In this document: piece by piece, positions 32,846-42,300 of the stretch
How the letters are laid out: every line of letters starts with the position of its first letter
How positions within the stretch are numbered: position 1 is the first letter of the stretch
Source of the DNA: Notamacropus eugenii
Taxonomy: Eukaryota > Chordata > Mammalia > Diprotodontia > Macropodidae
Length of the DNA stretch: 64,000 nt
Direction of reading: 5' to 3'
Assembly: GCF_028372415.1 (NCBI RefSeq)
Contig: NC_092875.1
Coordinates: 191,795,522 to 191,859,521 of the forward strand
Notes under the pieces: model-generated
Database searches by the model: none
The model's input: the letters and a program-made list of their open reading frames with translations, nothing else
What the model was told of the DNA's origin: nothing
Position numbers and translations under genes: made by a program

Positions 32846-33790
32846 CCAATACCCAATATTAAGGTTTTTCTGTAGCATTTTCTGTCCTGCTTAGGGGGGA
32901 TTTGTTAGAGTTACAGTTTACTTTGATTCTTTGAATAACAAGTTGTGTGACCTGATCTATTGTGGGTATTAGGTAGATACCTCTCTTACAGGTTCATTGT
33001 ACTTTTTTTTCTATGTAGTTTCAGGGAATGTGATTTATTCATGTTACATTTAAGCACTGGTAGAATGACTTTGTAGAAGCAACCATAGCATGACTTTGCA
33101 AGAGACAAATTTAAAAAAATAGAGAATGGTCAAGCTGGAAAAGAATCTAAGAAACATTTAGTCCAATGTCTTCATCTTGATAAGGAGGCTGAGAGAGGTC
33201 ACAGATTTTAACGGAGGAAAATACTGCTTTGGATTTTTCTTTTTACTTGGTAGGGGATTCATTGCCTGTTGGTGGGGCTAAGCCAAATATGGGCACATAT
33301 TCATGGACAACTGCCTATGCTAAATCAAGAAACCACAGGTGGGAAGTACATACATTTGATGTAAATAAATACTTGTAGCTCAATATGTAGGATTTCTCAA
33401 GATGGGCCCACATAGTTTTGTTAAGTACTCATTATATCTGTGTTTGAACACTTGTCCTTTATTTTTTTTCAGATGAAGTGTCTTGCTTGTTACTTAAGAT
33501 ACAACTTTTAAAAAAATGGTTTCCATTTAGCTCTAAGATTCTTTATATTCACGATTGTAGGTTATTTTTATTCAAGGCACCCCTTCTCCCCTCTTTTTAA
33601 AGATTTATTTGTTTTGTTCCAGAAACAAATAATCCTGTTTGCTTGTTTTTTCCCCCTCACTGGTTATTCTTCACAAAACAGAGCCAATGTCAGATTCAGA
33701 AGTGGTTTTTAATTTTTACATTTTAATGTAAAATCTCTGTTTTCTTTTTCAGTTGAGGTACACTAAACACAAACCAACAAATAGTAACTT
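32846..33790. other. Unassigned, with one antisense MIR scrap
   Basis: An antisense MIR piece at 33,120-33,205 (CATTTAGTCCAATGTCTTCA, AGGAGGCTGAGAGAGGTCAC). The rest is AT-rich without recognised repeat. Confidence 0.35.
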
Positions 33791-33807
33791 TTATAGCTTG
33801 GTTTGTA

Positions 33808-33840
33808 GTAGTAGTAGTAGTAGTTGTTGTTGTTGTTTTT
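33808..33840. repeat. (TAG)n then (TTG)n
   Basis: About five TAG/GTA units pass into TTG units. A short trinucleotide microsatellite. Confidence 0.9.
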
Positions 33841-33841
33841 A

Positions 33842-34430
33842 GTATGCCTCAGTTGTTTCCTCTGTAAAGTGAGGGAGGCAGACACTAAGTTATATTCTAG
33901 ATGGAAATTCATGATCAATGAATTATATCATAGACTGTTAGAGCTCAAAGAGTTCATACAACTAGGTGGCACAGTGAATAGAGTGCCAGACCTGGAGTCA
34001 TGAAGATTCATTTTCCTGAATTCAAATCTGATCTGAGACACTGACTAGCTGACACTAGTGTGACCCTGTACAAGTCACTTGATCCCATTTGCTTCAGTTT
34101 CCTCATTTGTAAAATGGGGAAGAAATGGGAAATCACTCCAATATCTTTACCAAGAAAACCTCAAATAGGGTCATGAAGAATTGGACAGGACTGAAAAATG
34201 ACTCAACAGCAACAACAAAAATAGTAAAAGAAGAAGAAAGGGCAAACCATTCCAGTACCTTTACCAAGAAAAAACCAAGTAGGGTCATGAATAACCTGAC
34301 ACAACTGAAACAAATGAATGATAACAAAAAACACTAAGGTCCATTCTAGCTAAGAATTCATGATCCATGACCAATGAGTTGTATATTAGAGTGTTAGAAC
34401 TGAAAGGGTCCTTCAATATCATCGAGTACT
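33842..34430 (+). mobile_element. SINE with duplicated tail, flanked by a repeated 75-bp segment
   Basis: A full sense tRNA-SINE at 33,960-34,220 (CTAGGTGGCACAGTGAATAG to GAATTGGACAGGACTGAAAA). A second copy of only its tail follows at 34,238-34,330 (GGGCAAACCATTCCAGTACC to CCTGACACAACTGAAACAAA). About 75 bp on the left (33,883-33,957) is repeated with divergence on the right (34,335-34,412); both contain AATTCATGATC and a GTTAGARCT word. Confidence 0.7.
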
Positions 34431-34560
34431 GCTTCCTTATTTTATGAATAAAGAAACTGAATACCATTTGGTCAAAGTCACATAGCTCATAAGTAGCAGA
34501 GTAGGGAATTGAACCTGGATCTTCTGATCCCATGATCAACATCCTATCCACTCTACTGGA
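34380..34560 (-). mobile_element. MIR-type SINE, antisense
   Basis: TAGAACTGAAAGGGTCCTTC, AATAAAGAAACTGAATACCA, GGGAATTGAACCTGGATCTT and ATCCTATCCACTCTACTGG. Confidence 0.8.
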
Positions 34561-34950
34561 TAGGCTAACTGGGTAGGTTACTCCTTTCTCCTAAGGTACT
34601 CCTTTCTGCCTCTCACCTTTACCTTCTATATGTACTTGCATCATCTTCACTGATTGACACTGCAGCATTCTGCCTAATATTGCCTTTTTTAGGCAACCAT
34701 CCAAGCTGGCGACCATCCCTATCAGAATTTATCCATCCTGTGTTCCATTTCCTTATGCCCCCTACTCAGTTCCTCCTGCAAATCTGAACAAATAGTAAAT
34801 GCAAATATTATTATTCGATTCAGAACATTTTGAGGAATATAAAAGAAGTGTGAGATCTTTAGGAAAGGATAACCTCAAGACATGGATTTTAAAAAATGCA
34901 GAGCAGCTCTTCTCAACCCTGCCTTCTATTTTGTACCTGTTACAGAATCA
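34561..34950. other. Unassigned sequence
   Basis: T/C-rich at 34,575-34,770, possibly remote L2 sense. Not assigned. Confidence 0.3.
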
Positions 34951-34954
34951 CAAA

Positions 34955-35190
34955 GGGAACTAGGTAGTACAATAGATTAAGTACTGGGCTTGGAATCAAG
35001 AAGACTCATCTTCCTGAGTTTAAATCCAACCTCAGACACCTACTAGCTGGAGAAGGCATTCAATCCTGTTTGCCTCAGTTCCTCAACTGTAAATTAAACT
35101 GGAGAAGGAAATGAAATGGCAAACCATTCCAGTATCTTTGTCAAGAAAACCCCAAGAGTTGGACACAACTGAAAAATGACGGAACAACAA
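34955..35190 (+). mobile_element. tRNA-derived SINE with RTE-like tail
   Basis: AACTAGGTAGTACAATAGAT, TTCCTGAGTTTAAATCCAAC, TTTGCCTCAGTTCCTCAACT, GGAAATGAAATGGCAAACCA, and the tail GAGTTGGACACAACTGAAAA. A small internal deletion removes the core around 35,050. Confidence 0.88.
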
Positions 35191-35194
35191 ACAG

Positions 35195-35375
35195 AGTTAC
35201 ACACTCTGAGAGGCAATTTAGTCCAATCTATATTTAGAGAAGAATCCTCTCTGTAACAAACTTGACCACTGTCATTCAGCCATTGCTTGTGGACTTCTAA
35301 TGAAGGAGAATTCACTACTCCCCGTAGTAATCTACTCTACCTTTGAACAGATCTAAATTTTAGGAAGTGAGGACA
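35195..35375 (-). mobile_element. CR1/L3 fragment, antisense
   Basis: GGCAATTTAGTCCAATCTAT, GGAGAATTCACTACTCCCCG and ATCTACTCTACCTTTGAACA match the antisense CR1/L3 order (ACTCACTACCTCCCG … CCATTCCA). Confidence 0.65.
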
Positions 35376-35461
35376 GTAAATATTCTAGGAGTTCAAAGAA
35401 AGGAAAACTCAGAGAAGACAGAAAAGTCAGGGAAATCCTCTTAGAGGAGGTAGGACTAGAA

Positions 35462-35622
35462 CTGGGAGGATATTTCATTAAATTTCCTAAATATTATACA
35501 CTGCCTGGATTGCTTTGGATAGTGAGTTCCCTTTTGCTACAGGTCTTCAAGCAATGGCTAGATGACTGCAACAATAGAAGCCAGTGTCCAATGTCATCGG
35601 ATGAAAGAGGCCAGAGGACCCA
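35462..35622 (+). mobile_element. CR1/L3 fragment, sense
   Basis: TAGTGAGTTCCCTTTTGCTA, GGTCTTCAAGCAATGGCTAG and ATGACTGCAACAATAGAAGC. The opposite strand of the neighbouring CR1 piece. Confidence 0.6.
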
Positions 35623-35627
35623 GAAAT

Positions 35628-35760
35628 CAACAAGTCAATGAATATTTATTAAGCAGCTTCTATCTATCTTATCTATGATAAGTGCTAGGGATGCAAAGAA
35701 AGGCTAAAACACAGTCCCTACTTTTAATGAGATCACACTCTAATAGAGAAGGAGGTATTG
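35628..35760 (-). mobile_element. L2 3' end, antisense
   Basis: CAATGAATATTTATTAAGCA, GTGCTAGGGATGCAAAGAAA, CACAGTCCCTACTTTTAATG. A TCTATCTTATCTATGAT insertion sits inside the terminal block. Confidence 0.85.
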
Positions 35761-37185
35761 TGAGAAAGAGCAGATAACCCACTTCTGATTCTGAGGACTG
35801 TGGAAACCTTATGTTGGAGAGTAAGGAGGAAACCCCAAGGGATAAGAACTTTATATTCAAGTTTCTGTCTGTAGAGGGGAGATTTTGGGAAAAGGAGAGG
35901 TCCTAGGAAAAGTCGAGTGGGTCCTCTACCCATAGAAAGAATGAGAAATTAAGTAGTAGAACAATTAGAAAAGTGCTGAGCAACAACCCCCAAAGAAATT
36001 GTCAACCTTTTTCTATGTATCTTGGAAAATGTTAGATAATTTCCTTTCTGAGGACTGTCAGATAGATTAGTGACTGCCCTTGAAAAGAAAAAGGGAGAAT
36101 CTGTTTTAAAGGGATTATTTTAGTATCTTAGGATACTTAGGGGCTGAGAGAGGAAAAGGGAGAAGCCCATGTGTTGGCTGAGTGTGAAGGTACTTAATAT
36201 TTTCCAATGTGATACTGAAGAGACTTCAGAAGTAGTGTTGTGGCTGTGGTGAAAGCTTTGAAGGTGGAGCAAGGGGCCTGGGAGCACTCATCCAGGAGCC
36301 TGGAGGAGAGGCAGAAATAGTGGTGAGAGTGGTTCTCATTGTGTGTAGTGGTGAAATTAAGAGTGAGAGTCTGGTACGATGGTCATTTTGCTGGTTGTAT
36401 GGAAAAGGGTGAGAACAAGTGAATTAATATGGTCCAGAACAAGGAAAGAGCTAGAAACCCAGCTGGCTATTGGAATATGGGAGCAGAAAGACTGTGTAGG
36501 AAGGCAGGGGCTCTTGACTTCTAACCCTAAAATTCTAACCCTAAATTGACCACGTTCAATTCCTATTCAGGTTGTAATAAACACATATGATAGAAAGGTA
36601 TCTATCTTATACAGTGCAGGTGTCAAGCACATGACCTACAACAGTGTCCATTTCCTTTCAAACCAGATTGAAATGTGAAATATTTAACCATGTAAATAAA
36701 ATTACAATAATACACAGATAACAATATATTTTAAAACAAAGTCAATAGGTGGCCTTCAGAGATGCTTATATATGGTTTAGTAGTTCCATTTCTCTTTGAA
36801 TTTGATGCCATTGTTTCAAAGAATGCCTAATCGAATGCATTCTGGTTAGTTTGTTTTGAGAAGACATCCCTCAGTGGAAGTGTGGTGGAGGGTGGGATGA
36901 GAATAACCTAAGACTTGAGTTGGCGTGGCAGCAACATTACCGTGGAGGAAGCTCTCTGACCTGCTGTCACTTTGAACAAGTTAATGGGGATGGTGTTCGA
37001 CATCCTTAGGAGTCTAAGCACTTCCTTTTAAGTTCTTGGGGGCAACAAGATCTCTCTGCTGGGTACCTCACATTTACTTTAGTGGCACTGGCTCCCCAGG
37101 TAGTCATTATTTCACTCCCTATGTTCCAAGCAAAGAGGGGAAACACAGGTTTATCTGAGATAGTGCCAGCCACAGTTTAAGACTG
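35761..37185. other. Unassigned, mostly unique
   Basis: About 1.4 kb without recognised repeats. Two CTAACCCTAA words at 36,517-36,546 resemble telomere repeats but are too few to matter. 36,890-37,100 is moderately GC-rich with scattered CpG (GGCGTGG, TTCGACATC). Confidence 0.35.
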
Positions 37186-37189
37186 TGCT

Positions 37190-37330
37190 CTGCACAGTTG
37201 GTAGAAGCCTCCCTCAGGCCCTAACTAGCCATGTGACCTGAGGCAAAGCACTTGATTTCTTTCCTCATTAAATTCCTCACCTATAAAATTCAGAATTAGA
37301 TCTAATGGACTCTAAAGTCTCATATAGTTG
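37190..37330 (+). mobile_element. MIR-type SINE fragment
   Basis: CTAGCCATGTGACCTGAGGC, AAGCACTTGATTTCTTTCCT, CACCTATAAAATTCAGAATT. Confidence 0.65.
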
Positions 37331-37554
37331 GTCTTGTATAATTTTTGAGAAGAGGCATTGTATTGTTTGGATTGGAATGACTAATCAGCCACTGAAGAAT
37401 TACCTACGTACATCACATCTGACTCAAGGACTTCTGGGCTCCTCCTCCTTTCTGTTTGATTCTGTGATTGCCCAGGAGTCCATGGGGTGTGGCATGTGTC
37501 CATGTGCTCAAATAACTCTGAATTTCCTTTGGATATATGCTGCATCCATTTATT
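37331..37554. other. Unassigned, perhaps L2
   Basis: Sits directly upstream of an L2 3' end and is probably part of it, but no distinct L2 blocks could be read. Confidence 0.3.
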
Positions 37555-37680
37555 TCAGTTCATGTTGTTTCTATAAGCTCCTTGAGAGCAGGGATTTTTG
37601 CATTCTTGTCTTTGGATTCCCAGTGCCTGTTACAGCACATGGTACAAAGCAGGCACTAAATAAATGTTTCTTTGCATGTG
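37555..37680 (+). mobile_element. L2 3' end, sense
   Basis: ATAAGCTCCTTGAGAGCAGG, CATGGTACAAAGCAGGCACT, AAATAAATGTTTC. Confidence 0.9.
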
Positions 37681-37814
37681 AAGCCACTTTGAAATTTTGA
37701 GCATATGAATGAAAAAGTGAGAAAAAGACGGTGTTATAGGATAATCCATACTGACTTCTTATGCTATTCTTCTGAAAACAATAATAGCAGTAATAATATT
37801 TCACACATAGAAGA

Positions 37815-38025
37815 CCTTAAAGATTTGCAGAATGCTTAATCTACTCTATCTCAATTGATGCAAAAACCATGTGAGGTAGTTGCTATTATTTTATGGATGA
37901 AGAAAGTAAGGCAAAGAGAGGTTAAATGACTTGTTCAGAGTCACACAGCTCATGTGAATGTCTGAAACAGGATTCAAATGCTGACTCCATCCTGACTTCA
38001 ACTCTAGAGTTCTATTCACTATGAA
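37815..38025 (-). mobile_element. MIR SINE, antisense
   Basis: AACCATGTGAGGTAGTTGCT, GGCAAAGAGAGGTTAAATGA, GAGTCACACAGCTCATGTGA. Confidence 0.9.
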
Positions 38026-38645
38026 AGGTGATGAAATAGTGTCTTTCTGCAAATAATCACTTAACTCAAAAGCCACCATGATAGAGTACTGGGAGAGCTA
38101 TGTTTAAAGAAAAAAACCTTTTCCACCTTAAAAAAGTCATACTGCTTTGGTTATAAATTAATTAAAATTATGCTCTAAACAACCTATATTTAAATAAAAT
38201 TCTATTGAGTTGAAGTATAGTGTGCTATATTTAAAGCAATCTAAACTACTCCTAGGTGTGATAAATAGAAATGGAATGACATGTTGGACTGTGTTCAGTT
38301 GTGCCTTTCTGGCAAGACAGTTGATGGGTGAGTTCCCGGTCATGTACTGTTGCATCAGGTGTCCTTTTGTTTACTTCTAACTCACAAGTCCACCCAAGGC
38401 TAACATGATTCTCTGTATAAACTGATTTAAAGATAACAAACTTACTAGCGAACAAGTTGGTTCCTACAGAAGAGTCAGAATGAAATAATGCTGTTGTATT
38501 TGTTTTTAATTCTGATTAGAGAAACAACAACAAAATAGAAGCAAAACTTGGAATAAAAGACTGTAGGTCAAAGGGAATTAGGAGAACTGGTAGTTGATTC
38601 AGTCTCTCCCACTAATGAGCTATGTGATCCTATTTATAAAGGGTA
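38026..38645. other. Unassigned, AT-rich
   Basis: Nothing recognised. Minus-strand frames here (62-67 codons) lack motifs. Confidence 0.3.
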
Positions 38646-38649
38646 TTGG

Positions 38650-39235
38650 AGAATGGGACTGGTATCTGTCTTACAGGCTTGTTGGTGTTCATGGAGAACC
38701 AGCACCTCTGTTGTGAGGTCTTGCTGAGCCTTTTTCAGGGCTACTTATCCACCTTTGATGTCTGCCTGATTCACTCAACTCTCACCTGTGGCTCTAAAGA
38801 AGCTTTAGTATGTGCAGTGGCCTCATCCTGGTAAACCTTCTTGGCAGATGGGATAAATTAGACTGAGGGTAACTTACTGGATTCAGACCTGTCTGTGAGT
38901 TAGGTGGGATATCTACCCCAAGTATGTGAAACTTTCCCCACTGGAATGGGCTGATGAGAACAACTTGTTCCAAGGGTGATGCAGATGGCTGAAACAGGCT
39001 CTGTGGAGTGCTTAGAGCTTGGTCAGATGTTGAAGATACCAATTTCATTCATTGTATCCTGGGTTATCACCAATTATCTCGACTCTTGTCCTGCCACTGG
39101 AATTCAAAGACTTAGGAGGAGAGAATGAAGCTGATGACTTTGTGCAACTCTGCCTCACTTAAATCCAATTCATGCACAAGTCAAGACATCACCCTGATTT
39201 CATCAATCCTCTGAAAATGAAAGGCAAACAACAAT
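38650..39235 (+). mobile_element. Long composite SINE/LINE with RTE-like tail, sense
   Basis: Ordered blocks: ACAGGCTTGTTGGTGTTCAT, GGATATCTACCCCAAGTATG, GGCTCTGTGGAGTGCTTAGA, GGAGAGAATGAAGCTGATGA, CTGCCTCACTTAAATCCAAT, CAAGTCAAGACATCACCCTG. A diverged tail ATCCTCTGAAAATGAAAGGC ends in AAACAACAATG. The last 170 bp match the 54 kb copy. Confidence 0.7.
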
Positions 39236-39779
39236 GTAGGTTTTATTGTGATTTTTCTGTATGCAGTGTCAGGTAACATTATTTACTCATTTAAAATTTA
39301 AATCCATATGATAATGAGCTGTGTTGAAAACGGTCTTCTATCATATGGGTGACATTCCTTTTTTTTTTTTTTTTTAATAGTATTTCCCCTGTTCTAAAAG
39401 TAACAGAAGTAGAAAGTAGCATTGTTACTAAACATTTGTTTTCTGGAATGTCTCCCTAAATGTTCAAGCATCTTAGAATTTCACCTGTTCTACAAGCTGT
39501 AATGAATTCTAACTTGGGATAAATTACCCTATTCATTGTTATAACTCAGTTGAATTAATCATAAGGATATCTTGTGTGGTGACCTTCCTACAACCAGTCA
39601 CATGCTTGGTAATGTGGGGGAATTTTATACAGTCCACTGCTATGCTGTGTACTTGTCCTTCAGTGGACAAATAAAATACATTAATCTTCAGAGTACCTGA
39701 TTTGCTGTCTTTTTAGGTAGTTTTAGAAACTGAAAGGCTTGACGCTTTCAAGCCTTTTTTTCAAAGAAATAAATTTCTT
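39236..39779. other. Unassigned, with T-run
   Basis: T(17) at 39,359-39,375. GAAAGGCTTGACGCTTTCAAGCC near 39,732 forms a short imperfect stem-loop. No repeat recognised. Confidence 0.35.
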
Positions 39780-40135
39780 TGTTTGACATTTAAAGCCCTT
39801 CATAGTTTGTCTCCCTTTTACTTTTACAGATTTTTTTTCACATTATTCCCTTTTCCATACTCTAGTCTCTAGCCCAACGGGCTTACTTGCTCATATCATT
39901 ATAAGAGATTCCATCTCCTTTCTCTGTATTTTTACCCCAGATGTCTCCCATGTTCTTTCTCCTTACCTCCACTTCTTAGAACCTCTACCTTCTATCAAGA
40001 CTCAGAAACTGCTGTTTCTTATAGGATGCTTGTACGAATCCCTCCTCCAGGAGATTCTGTTTCCTCTTTTGTCTTTGTCTTCCCCAAACTGGGCACATAG
40101 TAGGTGATTAATTTATGTTCGTTGAAATAAATTAA
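39780..40135 (+). mobile_element. L2 3' region, sense
   Basis: ACATTTAAAGCCCTTCATAG, GACTCAGAAACTGCTGTTTC and GGCACATAGTAGGTGATTAA. The A-rich neighbourhood of the terminus remains. Confidence 0.8.
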
Positions 40136-40194
40136 TCAGGAAATGTCCATTTGTTAGACAGTTTGGCCTGGGTTAAGCAGCTAAAGAAGTCTTC

Positions 40195-40450
40195 TGGTTT
40201 TTGTCCTTTGTTCTCAAAGAGGACCATGATATCAGGGAGATGATGACATGACTTGCAAGTGACTTTGATTTGAAGGAGGAAGTGCTAAGTCACCAGCCTC
40301 ACTTTCTTCTCCAGAGCCATTTGGGTCCAGTGACCAGATGTCAAGGATGCAGTGGGAGACCCTGGCCTTTTTAAGCTAAGGTCCTTTCAGGTTCTCACTT
40401 TGAATCTGGCAATGCCCATTGAGTGAATAAGCCTCTTTAAGAAGTGAGTC
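40195..40450 (-). mobile_element. Composite SINE with RTE-like tail, antisense
   Basis: TTTGTCCTTTGTTCTCAAAG with AGGACCATGATATCAGGGAG (tail), CTCACTTTCTTCTCCAGAGC, CATTTGGGTCCAGTGACCAG, GGGAGACCCTGGCCTTTTTA, TCTCACTTTGAATCTGGCAA. Same family as 19,908. Confidence 0.88.
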
Positions 40451-40469
40451 AAAAGAAGATACCTTTAAT

Positions 40470-40500
40470 CAAAAAAAAAAAAAAAAAAAAAAAGGAAAAA
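40470..40500. repeat. A-run
   Basis: A(24) interrupted by GG, then more A. Could be the tail of an unrecognised plus-strand insertion. Confidence 0.85.
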
Positions 40501-41050
40501 AAAGTCAGTCTAGATAGGGAAGACCCTTAGGGTTGCTGGCCAAAAGAGAAACAATTACTACTTACATTCACTTTGAGCCAGAAGGACCCAAAACACAACT
40601 GTTAAGTGGTGCTTGGACAGGGACCTTTTGTTGTCCAGTGTCTGAGATCCAGAGTAAATTGGATTTAAGTCTTGGTCTTTAAGAAAGAAATCTAGCCAGT
40701 AAACCCCAAGTTAACTAGGTAGCTTTAAGCCAACAAAATGTACCTTCCTTTGGGCAGAACACTCTCAGATAAGGGGAGAGGACAGTAGTGGAGTAGAGAA
40801 GACAGAGCTGAATTGCCCAACTGGAACTAGCCAGCTGGGTCCCTATTCAGGCAGCTTGGACTACTCAGCCTCTGGTCTGTTCCTAAAGTATGTGGTACTC
40901 TTTTGACTAATCAACCAAATTCTGCTTAAGATAGAATCTTAGAGAAATTTGATTCTGCTATGCTTAGGGTCAGCAGCACAATTGAGATTCCTAATGAGAT
41001 CTTGCCAGCTCCACAACTCAGTGACCATGTGACCTTGGACAACTCACTCT
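40501..41050. other. Unassigned sequence
   Basis: Moderate GC, no repeat recognised. AAGCACCACTTAACAGTTGT-like wording near 40,600 (on the minus strand) is unexplained. Confidence 0.3.
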
Positions 41051-41054
41051 TATA

Positions 41055-41330
41055 CATCTTTTATACTTATATGTATCTGCATTATTTCCTGATAGAATGT
41101 AAGAGCCTTGATGGAAGGCACTCTTTCATTTCTTTCTATTTGTATCCCCAAACACCTGAAATAGCTCTTGGCCCATAGAAATGTTTAATAACTGCTATTG
41201 ATTGATGACTAATTAAACCTCAGTTTTCTTATCTACAGATGAGATATAAAAATCACTCCTTATTCCCACCTAATAAGGCCCTTGTGAGAATGAAATGAGA
41301 AAACAGATATGGACATACAATGTGAATGGT
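41055..41330 (+). mobile_element. L2 3' end then MIR fragment, sense
   Basis: L2: ATGTAAGAGCCTTGATGGAA … GGCCCATAGAAATGTTTAAT (to about 41,205). MIR: CTCAGTTTTCTTATCTACAG, AAGGCCCTTGTGAGAATGAA. Confidence 0.75.
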
Positions 41331-41364
41331 AAAAGACTATATGAATATTATGTATATGAATATG

Positions 41365-41632
41365 TATACATTCGTTATTGTTTAGTCATTTTTCAGTCTT
41401 GTCTGACTATCTGTGACCCCATTTGGGGTTTTTTTGGCCAATATACTGGTACGGTTTGCCATTTCTTTCTCCAGCTCATTTTACAGATGAGGAAACTGAA
41501 GGAAACAGGGTTAAGTGATTTACCCAAGGTCACACAACTAATAAGTGTCTGAGACCAGATTTGAACTCAGCAAGATGAGTCTTTCTGACTTCAAGCCCAG
41601 TGCTTTATCTACTGTACTACCTAGTTGCGGCA
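41365..41632 (-). mobile_element. tRNA-derived SINE with RTE-like tail, antisense, full length
   Basis: TTGTTTAGTCATTTTTCAGT, CCATTTGGGGTTTTTTTGGC, TTTCTCCAGCTCATTTTACA, GATTTGAACTCAGCAAGATG, CAGTGCTTTATCTACTGTAC. The 85-codon frame here is its shadow. Confidence 0.95.
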
Positions 41633-41633
41633 T

Positions 41634-41672
<39 letters not shown>

Positions 41673-41700
41673 AATACATACACATACACATACATACATA
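41634..41700. repeat. (CA)n / CATA microsatellite
   Basis: CA units 41,635-41,666, then ATACACATACAC and ACATACATAT words. It lies at the head end of the SINE. Confidence 0.95.
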
Positions 41701-41764
41701 TATTATTTTGGCTGACCAGGGGAATAGATGCAGATACTATTTTCATTTAATTAGGAAGAAAGAA

Positions 41765-41970
41765 GATAATTTAGGATAGTACAGTAGAAAGAGTATTAGT
41801 TCTAGATTCAGAAAACCTGAATTCAAATCACATTCTGACAATTATTACCTGTATGACCTTAAATAAATCACTTAGCCTCCCTAAGTCTCAGTTTCCTTGT
41901 CCAGCAAGTGAGGGGATTAGACAATATGACCTCTGAGGTCCCTTATAGTTCTATATCTGTGATCTGGGGC
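41765..41970 (+). mobile_element. MIR3-type SINE, sense
   Basis: GTACAGTAGAAAGAGTATTA, CCTGAATTCAAATCACATTC, TGTATGACCTTAAATAAATC, TCCCTTATAGTTCTATATCT. Confidence 0.85.
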
Positions 41971-42040
41971 TCTCTTTACATGTGCATCAAAACCTGTCAT
42001 TGTTTCACTGATGTACAATTTATACCCTCTTGCCCATAGA

Positions 42041-42194
42041 CAGCGGTGGGGAACCTGCGACCTCAAGGCCATATGTAGTTCTCTAGGTCCTCAAGTCTGG
42101 CCCTTTGACTGAATCCAAACTTCACAGAACAAATACCCTTCATAAAAGGATTTGTTCTGTAAAACTTGGATTCAGTCAAAAGGTCCCATCCCTG
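42041..42194. mobile_element. hAT-like hairpin MITE
   Basis: Begins CAGCGGTGGGGAACCTGCGA and ends TCCCATCCCTG. The centre folds back on itself: CTTTGACTGAATCCAAACTT pairs with AACTTGGATTCAGTCAAAAG around ACAGAACAAAT…ATTTGTTCTGT. The right outer arm is mostly deleted. Same family as 9,224-9,386. The 8 bp on either side share only CCC, so a target duplication is not provable. Confidence 0.8.
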
Positions 42195-42234
42195 CCCTAG
42201 TGTATTCCCTTACAGTGAAAACTGGGATCAGGGT

Positions 42235-42300
42235 TTAGAATTGATGGTTCACAGTACTTGGCACATAGTAGGTACTTAATAAATGCTTGTTGATTGATTG
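42235..42300 (+). mobile_element. L2 3' terminus, sense
   Basis: AGTACTTGGCACATAGTAGG with TACTTAATAAATGCTTG. The rest of this L2 may have been cut off by the MITE. Confidence 0.85.

Noticed and set aside
36517-36546. Interstitial telomere repeat
   Set aside because: Only two CTAACCCTAA words, not in tandem.
37305-37700. 131-codon plus-strand frame as a gene
   Set aside because: Its C-terminal third is the L2 3' terminus, and the rest has no motif.
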